64,000 nt of DNA. Source: Geobacteraceae bacterium (lineage in GTDB: Bacteria; Desulfobacterota; Desulfuromonadia; Geobacterales; Geobacteraceae). Within the stretch, counting starts at the first letter, position 1. Each line of letters opens with the position of its first letter. Position numbers and translations under genes: made by a program. The stretch is from NCBI GenBank assembly GCA_009773645.1, contig WSYB01000014.1:1-64000 (forward strand). Reading direction: 5' to 3'. Positions 23,056 through 34,579 of the stretch are shown here, piece after piece. The notes beneath the pieces are model-generated. The model saw only the letters and a list, made by a program, of their open reading frames with translations. It did not search any database and had not been told where the DNA came from.

Positions 23056-23940
23056 TTAGGGCCGCAGGTATTTTGCTATCCCCGACTCGAACCGTTCCGG
23101 CTCGAACTTGAAGGTCTCCCGCCATTTCCCGTCGCAGATATTTTCCTCCACGAGCATGAGGATCTGATCCATGGTGATGGGGAAGGAGGAAAAACCCTGC
23201 AGGAACGGCACTACCATCTTCATGATGCCTAAAGGATTGTGGATCTTTGCCACGTGCGACTTACCGATCACCCTCCCGATGGCGTCGAGCATCTCGTTGT
23301 AAGTAAGGCGGTCGCTGCCGCACAACTCGTAGGTCTTCCCTACGGTCTCCGGCATCTCCAGGGCCAGTACAAAGCAGCGCGCCACATCATCGGCGGAAAT
23401 CGGCTGGAGACGGTACTTCCCGTCTCCTATGACCGGCACTGCCGGATAATTCCTTACGTACCCCGCCAGCATGTTGACGAACGCGTCCTTCGGCCCGAAG
23501 ATGAGCGAGGGGCGGAAGATGGTCCAGTCGAGGCTAGAGGCGCGCACGTACTCTTCCGCGCGGAACTTGGTCTGGTGATATTTCGAGGTGGCGCCGGGCC
23601 GGGTGCCCAGGGCCGACATCTGCAGGTGGCGCCTGACGCCCCCCTTCACGGCTGCATCGACCACATTTCCGGTCGCCTCCACATGGAGCCGTTCAAAGGT
23701 CACCCCGCGGCCCGGAAACTCCCTGATGATCCCCACCAGGTTGATGGTCGCGTCGCACCCCCTGACCGCTTCGGCAAAGGTCTCGGGCCTTGTCACGTCA
23801 CCCTCCGCCTGCTCCACCCCGTGCTCGAAACCGTCTCCCCTTTTGTGGACAAGGAGCCTTATGGCGTGCCCCTTCTCGATGAGCGCCCTGCGCAAATGGC
23901 CGCCGACAAAGCCGGTGCCGCCCGCAAGAAAGATTTTCAT
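23056..23940 (-). CDS. NAD(P)-binding NDUFA9-like epimerase/reductase
   Basis: 294 residues. MKIFLAGGTGFVGGHLRRAL is the Rossmann GxxGxxG nucleotide site; later come INLVGIIRE, YHQTKFRAEEYV (Y-x-x-x-K) and FRPSLIFGP, typical of the atypical SDR family related to complex I subunit NDUFA9. Such proteins bind NADPH or NAD; a role in quinone-related or lipid metabolism is suspected but unproven. It is divergent from the AddB-like gene. Confidence 0.85.
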   Translation of the reverse strand: MKIFLAGGTGFVGGHLRRALIEKGHAIRLLVHKRGDGFEHGVEQAEGDVTRPETFAEAVRGCDATINLVGIIREFPGRGVTFERLHVEATGNVVDAAVKGGVRRHLQMSALGTRPGATSKYHQTKFRAEEYVRASSLDWTIFRPSLIFGPKDAFVNMLAGYVRNYPAVPVIGDGKYRLQPISADDVARCFVLALEMPETVGKTYELCGSDRLTYNEMLDAIGRVIGKSHVAKIHNPLGIMKMVVPFLQGFSSFPITMDQILMLVEENICDGKWRETFKFEPERFESGIAKYLRP

Positions 23941-24007
23941 CCCCGACCTCCCATGAAAACTGTTCTATTCCAGCTCAATTAAAGAATTGTATCGCACAAC
24001 TCAGTAA

Positions 24008-24036
24008 TTGCCAGCACACGGCATGTCGTATATAAT
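24008..24036 (+). promoter_or_regulatory. Promoter giving a near-leaderless mRNA for the AddB-like gene
   Basis: TTGCCA (24008-24013), 17-bp spacer, TATAAT (24031-24036). The ATG at 24045 begins eight bases after the -10 box, where transcription should start, and no Shine-Dalgarno sequence is seen before it. Confidence 0.55.
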
Positions 24037-24044
24037 CGTCGCCA

Positions 24045-27000
24045 ATGCCCACTACCCTCCACATATTTCCTTCCACCGCCGCCGTCGAGTCCTTCAACCG
24101 CACGGTCCTCCAGCATTCTGGGGTCCTGTTCGGCACCATTGCCCTCACCCTGAAGCGGCTCAGCGAGGAGATATTCAAGTTCTCGGAGAACGATAAGCGC
24201 CCAATCTCCGCCGTCGGGGCGAAGCTCCTCCTGGAAGAGATCGTGAACGAACGGTACCGTGACGGTGTGGGACGCTTGTCCCGCATCAGGGCTTTCCCCG
24301 GCTTTGTCGGCACGGTGGAAAGCTTTTTCGGCGAACTGAAGCAGGCGCGGATAACGTCGGAGGCCTTTTCGCACACCGTGCGCCTTATGCCGCAGAATGA
24401 GAGAGTCACGGAACTGGCTTCGCTCTATGCGCTTTATGTCGAAACTCTTGACCGCCAAGGGCTTATGGACCACCACGACATGGGGCTCTCGGCACTGGCC
24501 CACCTGCAACGGGGAGGAAATCTGCCTCCCCTGTTCGACGGCGTCACCGCCGTGAACATTCACGCCATCTACGACGTAACCCCGCTACAGCTTGCCCTGA
24601 TCGTGGAACTTTCCCGCCGGCTTCCGGTCTGCCTGGAACTTCCCTATAACCCCGACCATGCATCTCTCTATGCCTATGCGGCAAAGACCGCCGATGCCGT
24701 GGAGTCTCTGGATAACAGCGATCTGCATCTGGAGCTGGAATTCCTGGAGCCGGCGGGGACCTTCCTCACCCCAATTCTGGAAGTCCTCTTTGACGATAAC
24801 GGGGAAAGAAACGTCATTGCACCACCGGCACCGATGGCACTTATGGCCGCACCGGGCGCCTACCGGGAATGCGAGGAGATCGGCCGCAGGATCAGGGGCT
24901 TGATGGAAGAAGGGGTTGACCCGGCCGCGATCTCGGTAATGTTCAGGGATCTGCGGGGTTATGCCCCGATGCTTGAAGATGTCTGCCGCCGCTTCGGCAT
25001 CCCGGTCTCCTACCGCCGCGGCGCTCCACTCTTTACTTCGTCACTGGTCCGCGCCTTCCTTGCCCCCTTTGCCGTCATTCAATCCCGTTTCGGCCGGGAG
25101 GAGCTTCTGGCCCTCTGTAACTCCTCGTACCTCGACATTCCCATGGGCGGGCTTTCTCCCGAAGCGGTAGAAGAGGTTCTCGTCGCTTCCAGGTATATGG
25201 ACGAAACGATGGGAACGGTGGAGAAGATGGTCGGCAGGAGGATTGACGCCCTGAAGAAAGGCGAAAAAAGCCGGGAAAAGGAAGAACTGGTGCTCAGGGC
25301 GCTGACCCCCCTGCTGGATGACCTGCGACGGTTTAAAGGGGAGAAGACCGTCGGAGAGTTCATCGCACTCCTTACGCACATTATCGAGAAATACCGCATC
25401 CATGCAACGGCGATCGAGGTTTCCGAACAACGGGCGCTCAAGCGGGACGCCTCGGCTATTACCCTTTTTCAGCAGGTGCTGCGCGACCTGGAAACGGATA
25501 TCACAACCCTCGGGTTTACCGGGAAAAAGCTCGCCCCTGACGCATTCGTCGAACTGGTGAAGCGCGGAATGGAGGGAATGTTCTTAAGCGGTGAAAGACG
25601 CTCGGGGGTCTGGGTACTTAACTTCCACGACGCCCGCGGCCTCACCTTCCCGCACGTTTTCATCGGCGGCCTCAATGAAGGGGTCTGCCCAAAGAGGCAT
25701 GAAGGTCATCCTCTGTTCAAGGACTGCGACAAGCTCCTCTACCAGCGGGCCGCAGGGAAAAAACTCTTCCGCACCGCAACGGATAAAGGGGAAGAAGAAC
25801 CGCTCCTCTTCTACCTGGCCGTGGGGTGCGCCGGGCAGTCTCTTACCCTTTCATACAGCTATGCCGACAGACGGGGAAATGAAACAATCCGCTCCCCTTT
25901 CCTGGATGAGTTGCTCGCGAAGGTCGAGCTGGAAGAAACCCGGATACCGGTCAGCCGGATAACGCCCGAACTCGAAGAATGCCTGGAACGGGAAGAGCTT
26001 CTGAACTCCCTGGCACTGAAGAAGTTTTATGCCGTCTCGACTGATTTGCCGGACCTCCTCCAGGAGCCACTGGCGCGCATAGAAGCCACCGCAGAAATTG
26101 AGGCGCAAAGGGAGAGGTTTTTCAACACTGAAAACCCGGCACCCCGCTCCGCGCTTTCCACGCCCTATACCGGCACCCTGAAAGCGGCGGAGATTATCGA
26201 GGAACTGAAGGCGTTTTTCGAGTCACCGGAAGGGAACTGCTTTGCCCCCACCATCCTGGAGGAGTACGGCTGCTGTCCTTTCCGCTATTTCCTGAAACGG
26301 CTTCTGAAAATCTTTCCCGTGGAAAAACCGGTCATGGGGCTGGAGGCGAGGGAGGAAGGGAGCCTCGTTCATGAGGTTCTCCGGGCGTTTTTCCAGCGGA
26401 TGAAAAATGAGGGGAGGCTCCCTTTGCAGGACGCTGAAGCTGCGAAGGCGATTCTACGCGAGGAAGCAGCGCGGGTCTTTGTCCAATGGGAGGCGGATAA
26501 ATACACGGGAGAGCCCCTTCTCTGGGAGTGCGAAAAGGGGAAACTCCTCCCCATCCTGGAACGGCTGGTGGAAATCGAAGTGGAAGACGACGCGGGGTTT
26601 CTCCCCCAAGCCTTTGAACAGGAATTCACCCCGCTTGAAGTGGAAGATAGCCGGGGCAGCAGACTTTTCCTTTTCGGGAAGATCGACCGGGTGGATATTG
26701 AGCCCGATTCCGGCACGGTCAGGGTGGTGGATTACAAGATGGCCGGGAACAGCAGGAAGTACCGGGACCTCCTGAAGAAAGAAGCCATGGGGGATACCTC
26801 CTTCCAGATGCCCGTCTATCTTCTGGCTGCGGCCCGTGAGATGGAGAAGGGGTCAGGCGTTACGTTCAACAGTTTCAACGCGCTCTACTGGCTGCTGCGC
26901 AAGCTGAACCCCCTTCAGAAAGACTTCAGCGCCGCAAAAGGGGAGGACTTCACCGGCTTCTTCGCCACCGACATGGGAGGGCGCGACGTCCTGGGCGATG

Positions 27001-27143
27001 ATAACTTTTTGAACCGCGTCTGCAACAAGGTGCGGGCCATGAAAAACGGTGACTTCCAGATCACGCCGAAAGAATGCGAATATTGCGACTTTGACAGTGT
27101 CTGCCGATATGTGGAGGTGAGCCTGAAAGAAGAAGAGCCGTAG
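24045..27143 (+). CDS. AddB/RecB-like PD-(D/E)XK nuclease-helicase-type protein
   Basis: 1032 residues. The N-terminal two thirds resemble the UvrD-like but degenerate helicase fold of AddB. The C-terminal nuclease lies at about 735-1020: [23 protein letters not shown], then GKIDRVDIE and VVDYKM (D and D-x-K). Cysteines in YGCCPF and in [10 protein letters not shown] fit the AddB-type 4Fe-4S clasp. AddAB resects double-strand breaks. The AddA partner is not adjacent; hisZ follows. The start seems to be used with no leader. Confidence 0.85.
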   Translation: MPTTLHIFPSTAAVESFNRTVLQHSGVLFGTIALTLKRLSEEIFKFSENDKRPISAVGAKLLLEEIVNERYRDGVGRLSRIRAFPGFVGTVESFFGELKQARITSEAFSHTVRLMPQNERVTELASLYALYVETLDRQGLMDHHDMGLSALAHLQRGGNLPPLFDGVTAVNIHAIYDVTPLQLALIVELSRRLPVCLELPYNPDHASLYAYAAKTADAVESLDNSDLHLELEFLEPAGTFLTPILEVLFDDNGERNVIAPPAPMALMAAPGAYRECEEIGRRIRGLMEEGVDPAAISVMFRDLRGYAPMLEDVCRRFGIPVSYRRGAPLFTSSLVRAFLAPFAVIQSRFGREELLALCNSSYLDIPMGGLSPEAVEEVLVASRYMDETMGTVEKMVGRRIDALKKGEKSREKEELVLRALTPLLDDLRRFKGEKTVGEFIALLTHIIEKYRIHATAIEVSEQRALKRDASAITLFQQVLRDLETDITTLGFTGKKLAPDAFVELVKRGMEGMFLSGERRSGVWVLNFHDARGLTFPHVFIGGLNEGVCPKRHEGHPLFKDCDKLLYQRAAGKKLFRTATDKGEEEPLLFYLAVGCAGQSLTLSYSYADRRGNETIRSPFLDELLAKVELEETRIPVSRITPELEECLEREELLNSLALKKFYAVSTDLPDLLQEPLARIEATAEIEAQRERFFNTENPAPRSALSTPYTGTLKAAEIIEELKAFFESPEGNCFAPTILEEYGCCPFRYFLKRLLKIFPVEKPVMGLEAREEGSLVHEVLRAFFQRMKNEGRLPLQDAEAAKAILREEAARVFVQWEADKYTGEPLLWECEKGKLLPILERLVEIEVEDDAGFLPQAFEQEFTPLEVEDSRGSRLFLFGKIDRVDIEPDSGTVRVVDYKMAGNSRKYRDLLKKEAMGDTSFQMPVYLLAAAREMEKGSGVTFNSFNALYWLLRKLNPLQKDFSAAKGEDFTGFFATDMGGRDVLGDDNFLNRVCNKVRAMKNGDFQITPKECEYCDFDSVCRYVEVSLKEEEP

Positions 27144-27276
27144 CTGCAAAGCTGCGCCCCTCCGCTATTTCAGCGGGATTTATTCGTTGACATCCCTTCC
27201 GTATACTGCTAGGATTTCTGGCGTTTTGCGTCCTGTTGCGCCATCTTTCACGACAAATTTTTCGCCAGGGAAAGCC

Positions 27277-28581
27277 TTGATCCATCCTGCATCCATAGAA
27301 GCCCCCTTGCCGAAGGGAGTCACCGACTTCCTGCCGGAAAAGGCCGGCAAGATCGGCTATATAGAAGGGAAGATCCGCAGGGTTTTCGAACTGTGGGGAT
27401 TCAGGCGGATCATTACCCCACTCCTCGAATTCTATGACGTCATGGCCATGGGGATGGGGGAAGACCTCAAGGAAAAGGCCTTTCGCTTTGACGACCGCCA
27501 AACCGGCAGGCTTCTGGCCATTCCACCGGATATAACACCGCAGGTCGCCCGTATCGTGGCCACCCGGATGCATGGATATCCCCTTCCCCACCGCATCTGT
27601 TACAACGGCAGGGTACTGCGCCATGCCGAGATCCAGTCGGGACGGAGCCGCGAGATATTTCAGGCCGGGGTGGAGCTGATCGGGCTTGATTCTCCGGAAG
27701 CTGACGCCGAAATGGTGGCAATGGCCGTCGAGGTGCTGAAAGGCCTCGGATTTGACGACTTCAAGGTTGACATCGGCCAGGTCGAATTTTTCCGCGGCAT
27801 CATGGCTTCTTCCGGCCTGGCGGCCCCGGCGCGGAATGTTTTGCAGGACGCGATCCGCAAGAAGGACGCATCCGCAGTCCGGTCGATACTGGAGAGAGAG
27901 CCGATTGCGGATGCCGTGAAGAATGAGATATCTGCGTTGCCGCGACTCTTCGGCGGGCGCGAAGTACTGGCGGAGGCCGGCCGCTTCGTCACCAACGACC
28001 GCTCTAAAAAGGCTCTCGACAACATTTCCCAGGTTCTGGATATCCTCGACATATACGGCGTGGCCGATTACCTGACCATCGACCTCGGCGAAATCCGCGG
28101 GCTCGATTACCATACGGGACTCACCTTCGAAGGCTTTGTCGGCGGATTGGGAGAGCCGGTCTGCAGCGGCGGCCGCTATGACGATCTGACGGCGAAGTAC
28201 GGCTTTCCTGCCCCGGCCACCGGTTTTGCCTTTAACATACTGGCCCTTCTGTCCGCCCTTGACAGGCGTCCCGACGTGGAAGCGAGCAAAACCAGGGATT
28301 TTCTGCTGTTTAATCTCAAGGATGACCGGCGGGAGGTGCTGGAAATAGCCCAGTGCCTGAGAGCCAGGGGATTTTCCACCGCCAGGGATATAATTCGCAG
28401 GGACTACGACAATTCGCTCGCCTATGCGAAACGGATGAACATCCTTCGAATGATGATTATCGGCGGCGATTATTGCGCGGATGATGAGGTCTATATCGTG
28501 CGTGTTGCCGACAACAAAGGGATAACAATCAAGAAAGCCGACCTGTTCAGGGACGACTTCACTCTGGATATCGATCCCTAA
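27277..28581 (+). CDS. hisZ: ATP phosphoribosyltransferase regulatory subunit HisZ
   Basis: About 434 residues. The core begins [14 protein letters not shown], typical of HisZ, a HisRS-like protein without tRNA charging that activates short-form HisG in histidine synthesis. Class II synthetase motifs remain ([36 protein letters not shown]). The start is uncertain: TTG at 27277 follows AGGG and fits the family; another TTG at 27187 would add 30 residues unlike the family. The aromatic and ATP-handling residues of true HisRS are reduced, supporting HisZ over HisS. Confidence 0.88.
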   Translation: MIHPASIEAPLPKGVTDFLPEKAGKIGYIEGKIRRVFELWGFRRIITPLLEFYDVMAMGMGEDLKEKAFRFDDRQTGRLLAIPPDITPQVARIVATRMHGYPLPHRICYNGRVLRHAEIQSGRSREIFQAGVELIGLDSPEADAEMVAMAVEVLKGLGFDDFKVDIGQVEFFRGIMASSGLAAPARNVLQDAIRKKDASAVRSILEREPIADAVKNEISALPRLFGGREVLAEAGRFVTNDRSKKALDNISQVLDILDIYGVADYLTIDLGEIRGLDYHTGLTFEGFVGGLGEPVCSGGRYDDLTAKYGFPAPATGFAFNILALLSALDRRPDVEASKTRDFLLFNLKDDRREVLEIAQCLRARGFSTARDIIRRDYDNSLAYAKRMNILRMMIIGGDYCADDEVYIVRVADNKGITIKKADLFRDDFTLDIDP

Positions 28582-28613
28582 CCTGGGCAAGCCGGAACCT
28601 CAAAAAGCGATTT

Positions 28614-28730
28614 AATTGGACGCAGAAAAGGCGGAAAAATCCGATAACGGCGGATTAAACCTTAAACCCAAACAATAAATGTTTTTAAATCCGCTTTGAT
28701 CCGCCTTTTCCGATTTTTCAGCGTTCCATT
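28614..28730. repeat. Long imperfect palindrome between hisZ and purA
   Basis: GGACGCAGAAAAGGCGGAA (28619-28637) and GCGGATTAAA (28650-28659) on one side are mirrored by TTTAAATCCGC and GCCTTTTCCGATTTTTCAGC (to 28722). The sequence resembles the palindromic gap elements near 6.8 kb. It could act as a terminator for hisZ. Confidence 0.6.
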
Positions 28731-28806
28731 GGTTTGAGGTTTTTGTTTTTATAAACAATAAGTTGCAGAATGTTTTGCTCACAATATGCAAACTTTCAAG
28801 TCGTAA

Positions 28807-30118
<1,312 letters not shown>

Positions 30119-30120
<2 letters not shown>

Positions 30121-30145
30121 GCGGCAGAAAAGCCGCTTATGAAAT
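30119..30145 (+). terminator. Hairpin after purA
   Basis: AAGCGGC-agaaaa-GCCGCTT (30119-30138) followed by a T-rich ATGAAATTTATT. Starts within the purA stop codon. Confidence 0.6.
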
Positions 30146-30170
30146 TTATTCACAGGCGCACAAAAAATTC

Positions 30171-30199
30171 TTGACCGTCCGGGAAAAATATATTATAAA
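30171..30199 (+). promoter_or_regulatory. Promoter of the tRNA-Lys-tRNA-Glu unit
   Basis: TTGACC at 30171-30176, 17-bp spacer, TATAAA at 30194-30199; the tRNA begins 15 bases further on. Confidence 0.65.
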
Positions 30200-30214
30200 G
30201 ATTTCCTTTAGCAC

Positions 30215-30290
30215 GAGCCGCTAGCTCAGTCGGTAGAGCACCTGACTTTTAATCAGGTGGTCGTTGGTTCGACCCCAACGCGGCTCACCA
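30215..30290 (+). tRNA. tRNA-Lys (anticodon TTT)
   Basis: 76 nt with encoded CCA. Acceptor arms GAGCCGC and GCGGCTC pair perfectly; the anticodon loop reads CTTTTAA between CCTGA and TCAGG; the T arm contains GGTTCGACC. All cloverleaf stems form. Confidence 0.97.
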
Positions 30291-30291
30291 T

Positions 30292-30369
30292 GTCCCCATC
30301 GTCTAGCCCGGCCCAGGACACCGCCCTTTCACGGCGGCGACGCCGGTTCAAATCCGGCTGGGGACGCCA
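30292..30369 (+). tRNA. tRNA-Glu (anticodon TTC)
   Basis: 78 nt with encoded CCA, one base after tRNA-Lys. Acceptor arms GTCCCCA and TGGGGAC; anticodon loop CTTTCAC between CCGCC and GGCGG; T arm with GGTTCAAATCC. Co-transcribed with tRNA-Lys. Confidence 0.97.
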
Positions 30370-30377
30370 AAAACCAG

Positions 30378-30413
30378 AAGCCCTTTCGCACCACGCGGAA
30401 GGGCTTTTTTTTT
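30378..30413 (+). terminator. Rho-independent terminator of the tRNA unit
   Basis: AAGCCCTTtCGC and GCGgAAGGGCTT form a strong stem around ACCAC, followed by nine T residues. Confidence 0.92.
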
Positions 30414-30587
30414 GATTGCAGCCTTATGGTATATGGCTATGGCTTCAAAGAACTGGAAATTCACTGATAGATTTGATAGATTCCATAAGCTGAAATTTTG
30501 TTAATTGCATGGAGCAGTCATTCTGGAAGAGCAATTTGTGGAGTCGGCGCGGCTGGAGGCTGCGATCCATCCGGGTTGGAGGAAGTC

Positions 30588-31019
30588 ATGAATATCAACA
30601 CCGAACGTTATGCTCGCTGCATCAGGACGCTGGAGGCCTCGTTAACCCAGCTGGAGAAGGCTGAACCGGAGAGCATTGAATATGAAATCTTCCGTAATGC
30701 CGTGGTTAAGGGGTTCGAGCTTACCTTGGAGACGACCGGAAAGCTGTTGCGCAAAGCTCTCAAGTCTTACACCGGCCGTCCTCGCGATGTAGATGCCCTG
30801 ACCTATAAGGATGTGCTGCGCCATGCCGCCAAGCACGACCTGTTGAGTACCGATGAGGTGGAACGCTGGTTCGCCTACCGTGACAATCGAAACAATACCG
30901 CTCATGATTATGGTGTCGGCTTTGCCGAAGACACCCTGAAATTGCTGCCGGGCTTTATCAACGATGCTCGCAAGCTGGAATCAACCTTGCGGGAAAGGTT
31001 AGGCAATGCCAAAGCTTGA
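30588..31019 (+). CDS. HEPN-domain toxin of a HEPN/MNT pair
   Basis: 143 residues from ATG 30588 (GGAGGAAG site). Belongs to the HI0074-like (nucleotidyltransferase substrate-binding) HEPN branch. The RNase motif RNNTAHDY (R-X4-H-X-Y) is near residue 103. In this class the HEPN protein is an RNA-cutting toxin, silenced by the MNT partner, which adds AMP to the motif Tyr. The next gene overlaps its end by 14 bases, as expected. It lies just downstream of a tRNA pair, a common landing place for mobile genes. Confidence 0.88.
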   Translation: MNINTERYARCIRTLEASLTQLEKAEPESIEYEIFRNAVVKGFELTLETTGKLLRKALKSYTGRPRDVDALTYKDVLRHAAKHDLLSTDEVERWFAYRDNRNNTAHDYGVGFAEDTLKLLPGFINDARKLESTLRERLGNAKA

Positions 31020-31341
31020 TCTGCGCCCCGAATGGCTGGAAACCGTGCGGAGATTGATTGCCGCCCATATGCCCGATGCCAAAGTGCTTGCGTATGGCAG
31101 CCGTGTCAATGGTACCTCGCACGAAGCGAGCGATCTCGACCTGGTGGCACGCAATCCAGTTGATCCCAGCCGCCCCCTGCAAGGGATGGCAGAGCTTCGA
31201 GAGGCCTTTTCCGAGAGCAGCTTGCCGATCCTGGTGGACATACTCGATTGGGCGCGGATACCCGAGAGTTTCCGACAAGAGATTATTCGTGGTGGTGTCG
31301 TGGTGGTGTATGGCGGGAATGAAGAGGAGTCGCGGGTATGA
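31006..31341 (+). CDS. MNT nucleotidyltransferase antitoxin
   Basis: 111 residues. AYGSRVNGTSHEASDLDL gives the complete GSX10DXD active site of minimal nucleotidyltransferases, and a third Asp is likely in LVDILDW. It would AMPylate the upstream HEPN toxin and so neutralise it. Overlap with the toxin gene and a terminator 36 bp downstream define a two-gene unit. Confidence 0.88.
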   Translation: MPKLDLRPEWLETVRRLIAAHMPDAKVLAYGSRVNGTSHEASDLDLVARNPVDPSRPLQGMAELREAFSESSLPILVDILDWARIPESFRQEIIRGGVVVVYGGNEEESRV

Positions 31342-31376
31342 GTGGTAGCGCTCTTACGGGACGCCAGATAAGCAAA

Positions 31377-31405
31377 GGCCCTGAACTTATGTTCAGGGCC
31401 TTTTT
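31377..31405 (+). terminator. Terminator after the HEPN/MNT pair
   Basis: GGCCCTGAAC-ttat-GTTCAGGGCC (31377-31400) followed by TTTTT. Confidence 0.93.
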
Positions 31406-31508
31406 CGTGCATTACCACGTTTAGCGACCTCTTGTTTTCCTTGACATGCCCGCCCCCTTTACATAAATTCTCATATAATCTTCGGAGACTTTTCAGGGGG
31501 CAGGTCAC

Positions 31509-33524
31509 ATGGACCACGACACAATCAAGGGCGTGAGGGAAGAAGAAACTCTGAAACTCGGCGAACAAAGAATTCATGCGCTGCTCGAATCTGTCCCCCT
31601 TGGGGTTTACGAGTGCAACACCGATGGCTTGGTCACCTTTGCAAACGAGTCCTATGCGCGGATTACGGGATACGGAAAAGATGAGATCCTGGAAATGCAT
31701 GTATGGGACTTCATGGAACCCGGCCCTCAAAAAGACTCGTTGCCTGCATATTTGCACCGGCTTGTTCAGGAACAGGCCCCGCCGACGCCATATTCATGCA
31801 GAAACTTGACAAAAGACGGACGCTTCATCGATGTGCAGATTGATTGGACGTACCGGAGAAATGAAGGAGGTCAGGTCATCGGCTTTGTCTGCATTATTTC
31901 AGACACCACCGAGCGCAAGCGGGCGGAATCAGCCCACCGCCTGAACGAGTCGAGGCTGGATGCCCTGGCACGACTGTACGAGATGACCGACGCTGCACTG
32001 CATGAAATCACCAATTTCGCCCTGGAAGAAGCGGTCCGGCTCACCAAAAGCACGGTCGGGTACCTCTCTTTCGTTAACGAGGATGAAACGGTACTGACCA
32101 TGTACTCCTGGTCCAGACATGCGATGAAAGAATGCCGGATTTCCGAGACGCCGCTGGAATACCCGGTGGCTGCGACGGGGCTCTGGGGGGAGGCTGTCCG
32201 GCAACGCAAACCGGTTATCACGAACGATTACCAGGCCACTCCATACAAGAAAGGGTATCCTGAGGGGCACGTGGAGCTCCGGCGCCATATGAATGCGCCG
32301 ATCTTTGATAACGGACGCATTGTGATCGTGGCGGGAGTAGGGAACAAGGAAGAGGAGTATGATGAAACGGATGTCCGTCAGTTGTCCCTCCTCATGCAGG
32401 GAATGTGGCAACTTATCCAGCACAGGCGAACAATCGATGCGCTGCGGAACAGCGAAGAACGGTATCGTGCCCTTTTCGAGGGCGCAAACGATGCGATCTT
32501 CACCATTCGGAATGGCCGTGTTGTGAAGTGCAACCGGAAGACTTTGGAGATGTTTAGCTGCAGCGCAGAGGAGTTTATCGGCCGGACACCGGAGTACTTC
32601 TCCCCGCCTGTGCAGCCCGATGGGAGAGATTCCGCGGAAAAAGCCCGGGAAAAGATCATGCTGGCATTGGCGGGAACTCCCCAAGTCTTTGAGTGGCAGC
32701 ACCACCGTTTCGATGGGACGCTGTTCGAGGGAGAAGTGAGTCTCAACCGAATCGAGCATCGAGATAAGGCCGAGTTGCAGGCAATTATTCGTGACATCAC
32801 CGAGCGTAAGGAGATTGAGCGGATGAAGGACCAGATGATCTCTGCGGTCAGCCATGAGATGCGTACGCCGTTAACGGTCATGCTCGGTTTTACCGAATTC
32901 CTGCTGGAGAATCGAGTGGATGAAGTGAAACTGAAGGATTATCTCGGCACCATGCATAAAGAAACGACCCGTCTCAATGAGTTGATCAGCAATTTTCTCG
33001 ACTTGCAGCGCATTAAAGCCCAGAAGGTTATTTACAGTTTCAAGCCTCTGACGGTGCGCTCTTTACTGGCGGATGCCGACGAACTCTTCGCCGTAGCGTC
33101 AAAAAAACACCGGATAGTGGTTGACGTACATGTGGACCTGCCGCCTGTCCTCGGTGACAGGGCGCGCCTGCTCATAGTGCTCAACAACCTTCTTTCCAAC
33201 GCCATAAAATATTCTCCCAAAGGTGGCAAAATCACCCTGGGCGCTTTGCAGGACGAAGATTCCGTTGTTCTGTGGGTAAAGGACGAAGGCATGGGCATCC
33301 CTCCTGAATTGCTGGACAGGATATTTGATCGTTTTTATCGTGTAGACAATGCAGACCACCGCACGACGAGCGGAACCGGTCTGGGGCTTGCCGTTATCAA
33401 GGAAATCATCCATTCTCACGGTGGACAGGTCCGGGTGGAGAGCACCGTTGGAAAGGGGAGTACGTTTTTTGTTTCACTTCCTGTCGCAAAAGAACCTCCG
33501 GCAATCAATATGGGCACGCACTAA
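31509..33524 (+). CDS. PAS-GAF-PAS sensor histidine kinase
   Basis: 671 residues, no membrane segment, so cytoplasmic. Order: PAS (about 20-137), GAF-like domain (about 155-305) with the conserved AATGLWGEAVRQRKPVITNDY-type stretch (read in parts), PAS (about 313-432), HisKA with SHEMRTPL (about 450), then HATPase motifs NNLLSNAIKYS, DEGMGIP and GTGLGLAV. The PAS or GAF parts may bind a small ligand or cofactor. No response regulator is adjacent, so the partner is unknown. The kinase core differs from the HEINNP group at 51-64 kb. Confidence 0.93.
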   Translation: MDHDTIKGVREEETLKLGEQRIHALLESVPLGVYECNTDGLVTFANESYARITGYGKDEILEMHVWDFMEPGPQKDSLPAYLHRLVQEQAPPTPYSCRNLTKDGRFIDVQIDWTYRRNEGGQVIGFVCIISDTTERKRAESAHRLNESRLDALARLYEMTDAALHEITNFALEEAVRLTKSTVGYLSFVNEDETVLTMYSWSRHAMKECRISETPLEYPVAATGLWGEAVRQRKPVITNDYQATPYKKGYPEGHVELRRHMNAPIFDNGRIVIVAGVGNKEEEYDETDVRQLSLLMQGMWQLIQHRRTIDALRNSEERYRALFEGANDAIFTIRNGRVVKCNRKTLEMFSCSAEEFIGRTPEYFSPPVQPDGRDSAEKAREKIMLALAGTPQVFEWQHHRFDGTLFEGEVSLNRIEHRDKAELQAIIRDITERKEIERMKDQMISAVSHEMRTPLTVMLGFTEFLLENRVDEVKLKDYLGTMHKETTRLNELISNFLDLQRIKAQKVIYSFKPLTVRSLLADADELFAVASKKHRIVVDVHVDLPPVLGDRARLLIVLNNLLSNAIKYSPKGGKITLGALQDEDSVVLWVKDEGMGIPPELLDRIFDRFYRVDNADHRTTSGTGLGLAVIKEIIHSHGGQVRVESTVGKGSTFFVSLPVAKEPPAINMGTH

Positions 33525-33625
33525 CCATTATAGGCTTGTTTATTTCCTCCAAAAGAAGTAGGATTTACCGGTAGTTATACATCACACCACATAAAGAAGC
33601 ATCTAATCAAGGTAAGGAGCTGTCG

Positions 33626-34411
33626 ATGAAACGTTTTGCCAGAAGCTTGACCATTGCTTTAACTCTCGTACTGCCGGTGTCGGGGCAGTGCGCAGATGCC
33701 GGTCACGGGAAATCCGCCGTCAATGGTTCACAGCCGCACCCCGTTGCAGAAACACCACAGCAGCCGTCTTATCTTTCGGGAAAGGTAGTGGAAATCATGA
33801 ACACTCCCGAGTATACCTATCTCAACATTGAGAAAAAGAGCGGTGAGAAACAGTGGGTGGCGGTCCCGTCGATGAAAGTGAAGGTCGGTGATGACGTGGA
33901 GCTTTCACCCGGAAATGAGATGGGGAAATTTACCAGCAAGACCCTTAAACGAACCTTTGACAGCATCATCTTTTCCGGCGGCCCCATTAATATAGACGGC
34001 AAGCGCAACGATGAGGCCATCAAGAAGAAAGCCCATGAAGGCATAGTGACGGGAGAGAAAAAGGGTGCTGACGGTGCGGTTGAAAATGTACGGGTGGAAA
34101 AGGCCACCGGCCCGAACGCATACACGGTTGAGGAACTCTACCGGAAAAGCGGCGAGCTTGCCGGAATGGACGTTGTCGTGAAAGCCGGGGTTGTCAAGGT
34201 TTCGGCCGGTATAATGAATAAAAACTGGATCCATCTCCGGGACGGGAGCGGAGATGCAGCCAAGGGGACGCATAACCTGGTGGTAACCTCCCAGGATCTC
34301 CCCAAGGCCGGCGATGTCGTGACGGTGAGCGGCACCCTGGCCAAAGAGAAGGATTTTGGGGGCGGTTACAAGTACGAAGTCATAGTGGAAAATGCGCGCG
34401 TTAACCCCTGA
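33626..34411 (+). CDS. Exported protein with two OB-fold-like repeats
   Basis: 261 residues with a signal peptide ending near GQCADA. Two related segments, SGKVVEIMNTPEYTYLNIEK (about 51) and AGIMNKNWIHLRDG (about 192), resemble NrfJ-like OB-fold domains. Such small periplasmic proteins are sometimes beside nitrite reductase or multiheme cytochrome genes; none is here. AAGGAG precedes the ATG and a terminator follows, so it is a single-gene unit. Function not assigned. Confidence 0.75.
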   Translation: MKRFARSLTIALTLVLPVSGQCADAGHGKSAVNGSQPHPVAETPQQPSYLSGKVVEIMNTPEYTYLNIEKKSGEKQWVAVPSMKVKVGDDVELSPGNEMGKFTSKTLKRTFDSIIFSGGPINIDGKRNDEAIKKKAHEGIVTGEKKGADGAVENVRVEKATGPNAYTVEELYRKSGELAGMDVVVKAGVVKVSAGIMNKNWIHLRDGSGDAAKGTHNLVVTSQDLPKAGDVVTVSGTLAKEKDFGGGYKYEVIVENARVNP

Positions 34412-34467
34412 ATGACCAATACCGAGTTGCAATCAAGATGATGACTTGGTATCGTGAGCCGCAAGAG

Positions 34468-34497
34468 AGGCACTCCGGAAATGGGGTGCCTTTTTTT
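34468..34497 (+). terminator. Terminator after the OB-fold gene
   Basis: AGGCACtCC and GGgGTGCCT form a hairpin followed by seven T residues. Confidence 0.88.
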
Positions 34498-34579
34498 CGG
34501 TTTGCGGGTATTTTATCGCGGTTGCCGGACAAGAGAGTCGCGCCCGTCGATACTTTCACTGAAAAATGGAGAATCTCGC

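Noticed and set aside
26853-28590. Long minus-strand frames opposite the AddB-like gene and hisZ
   Set aside because: Composition is that of a high-GC antisense shadow and no family likeness was seen.
30292-31405. Integrated island at tRNA-Glu
   Set aside because: No integrase and no repeated tRNA 3' end were found; only the HEPN/MNT pair is supported.
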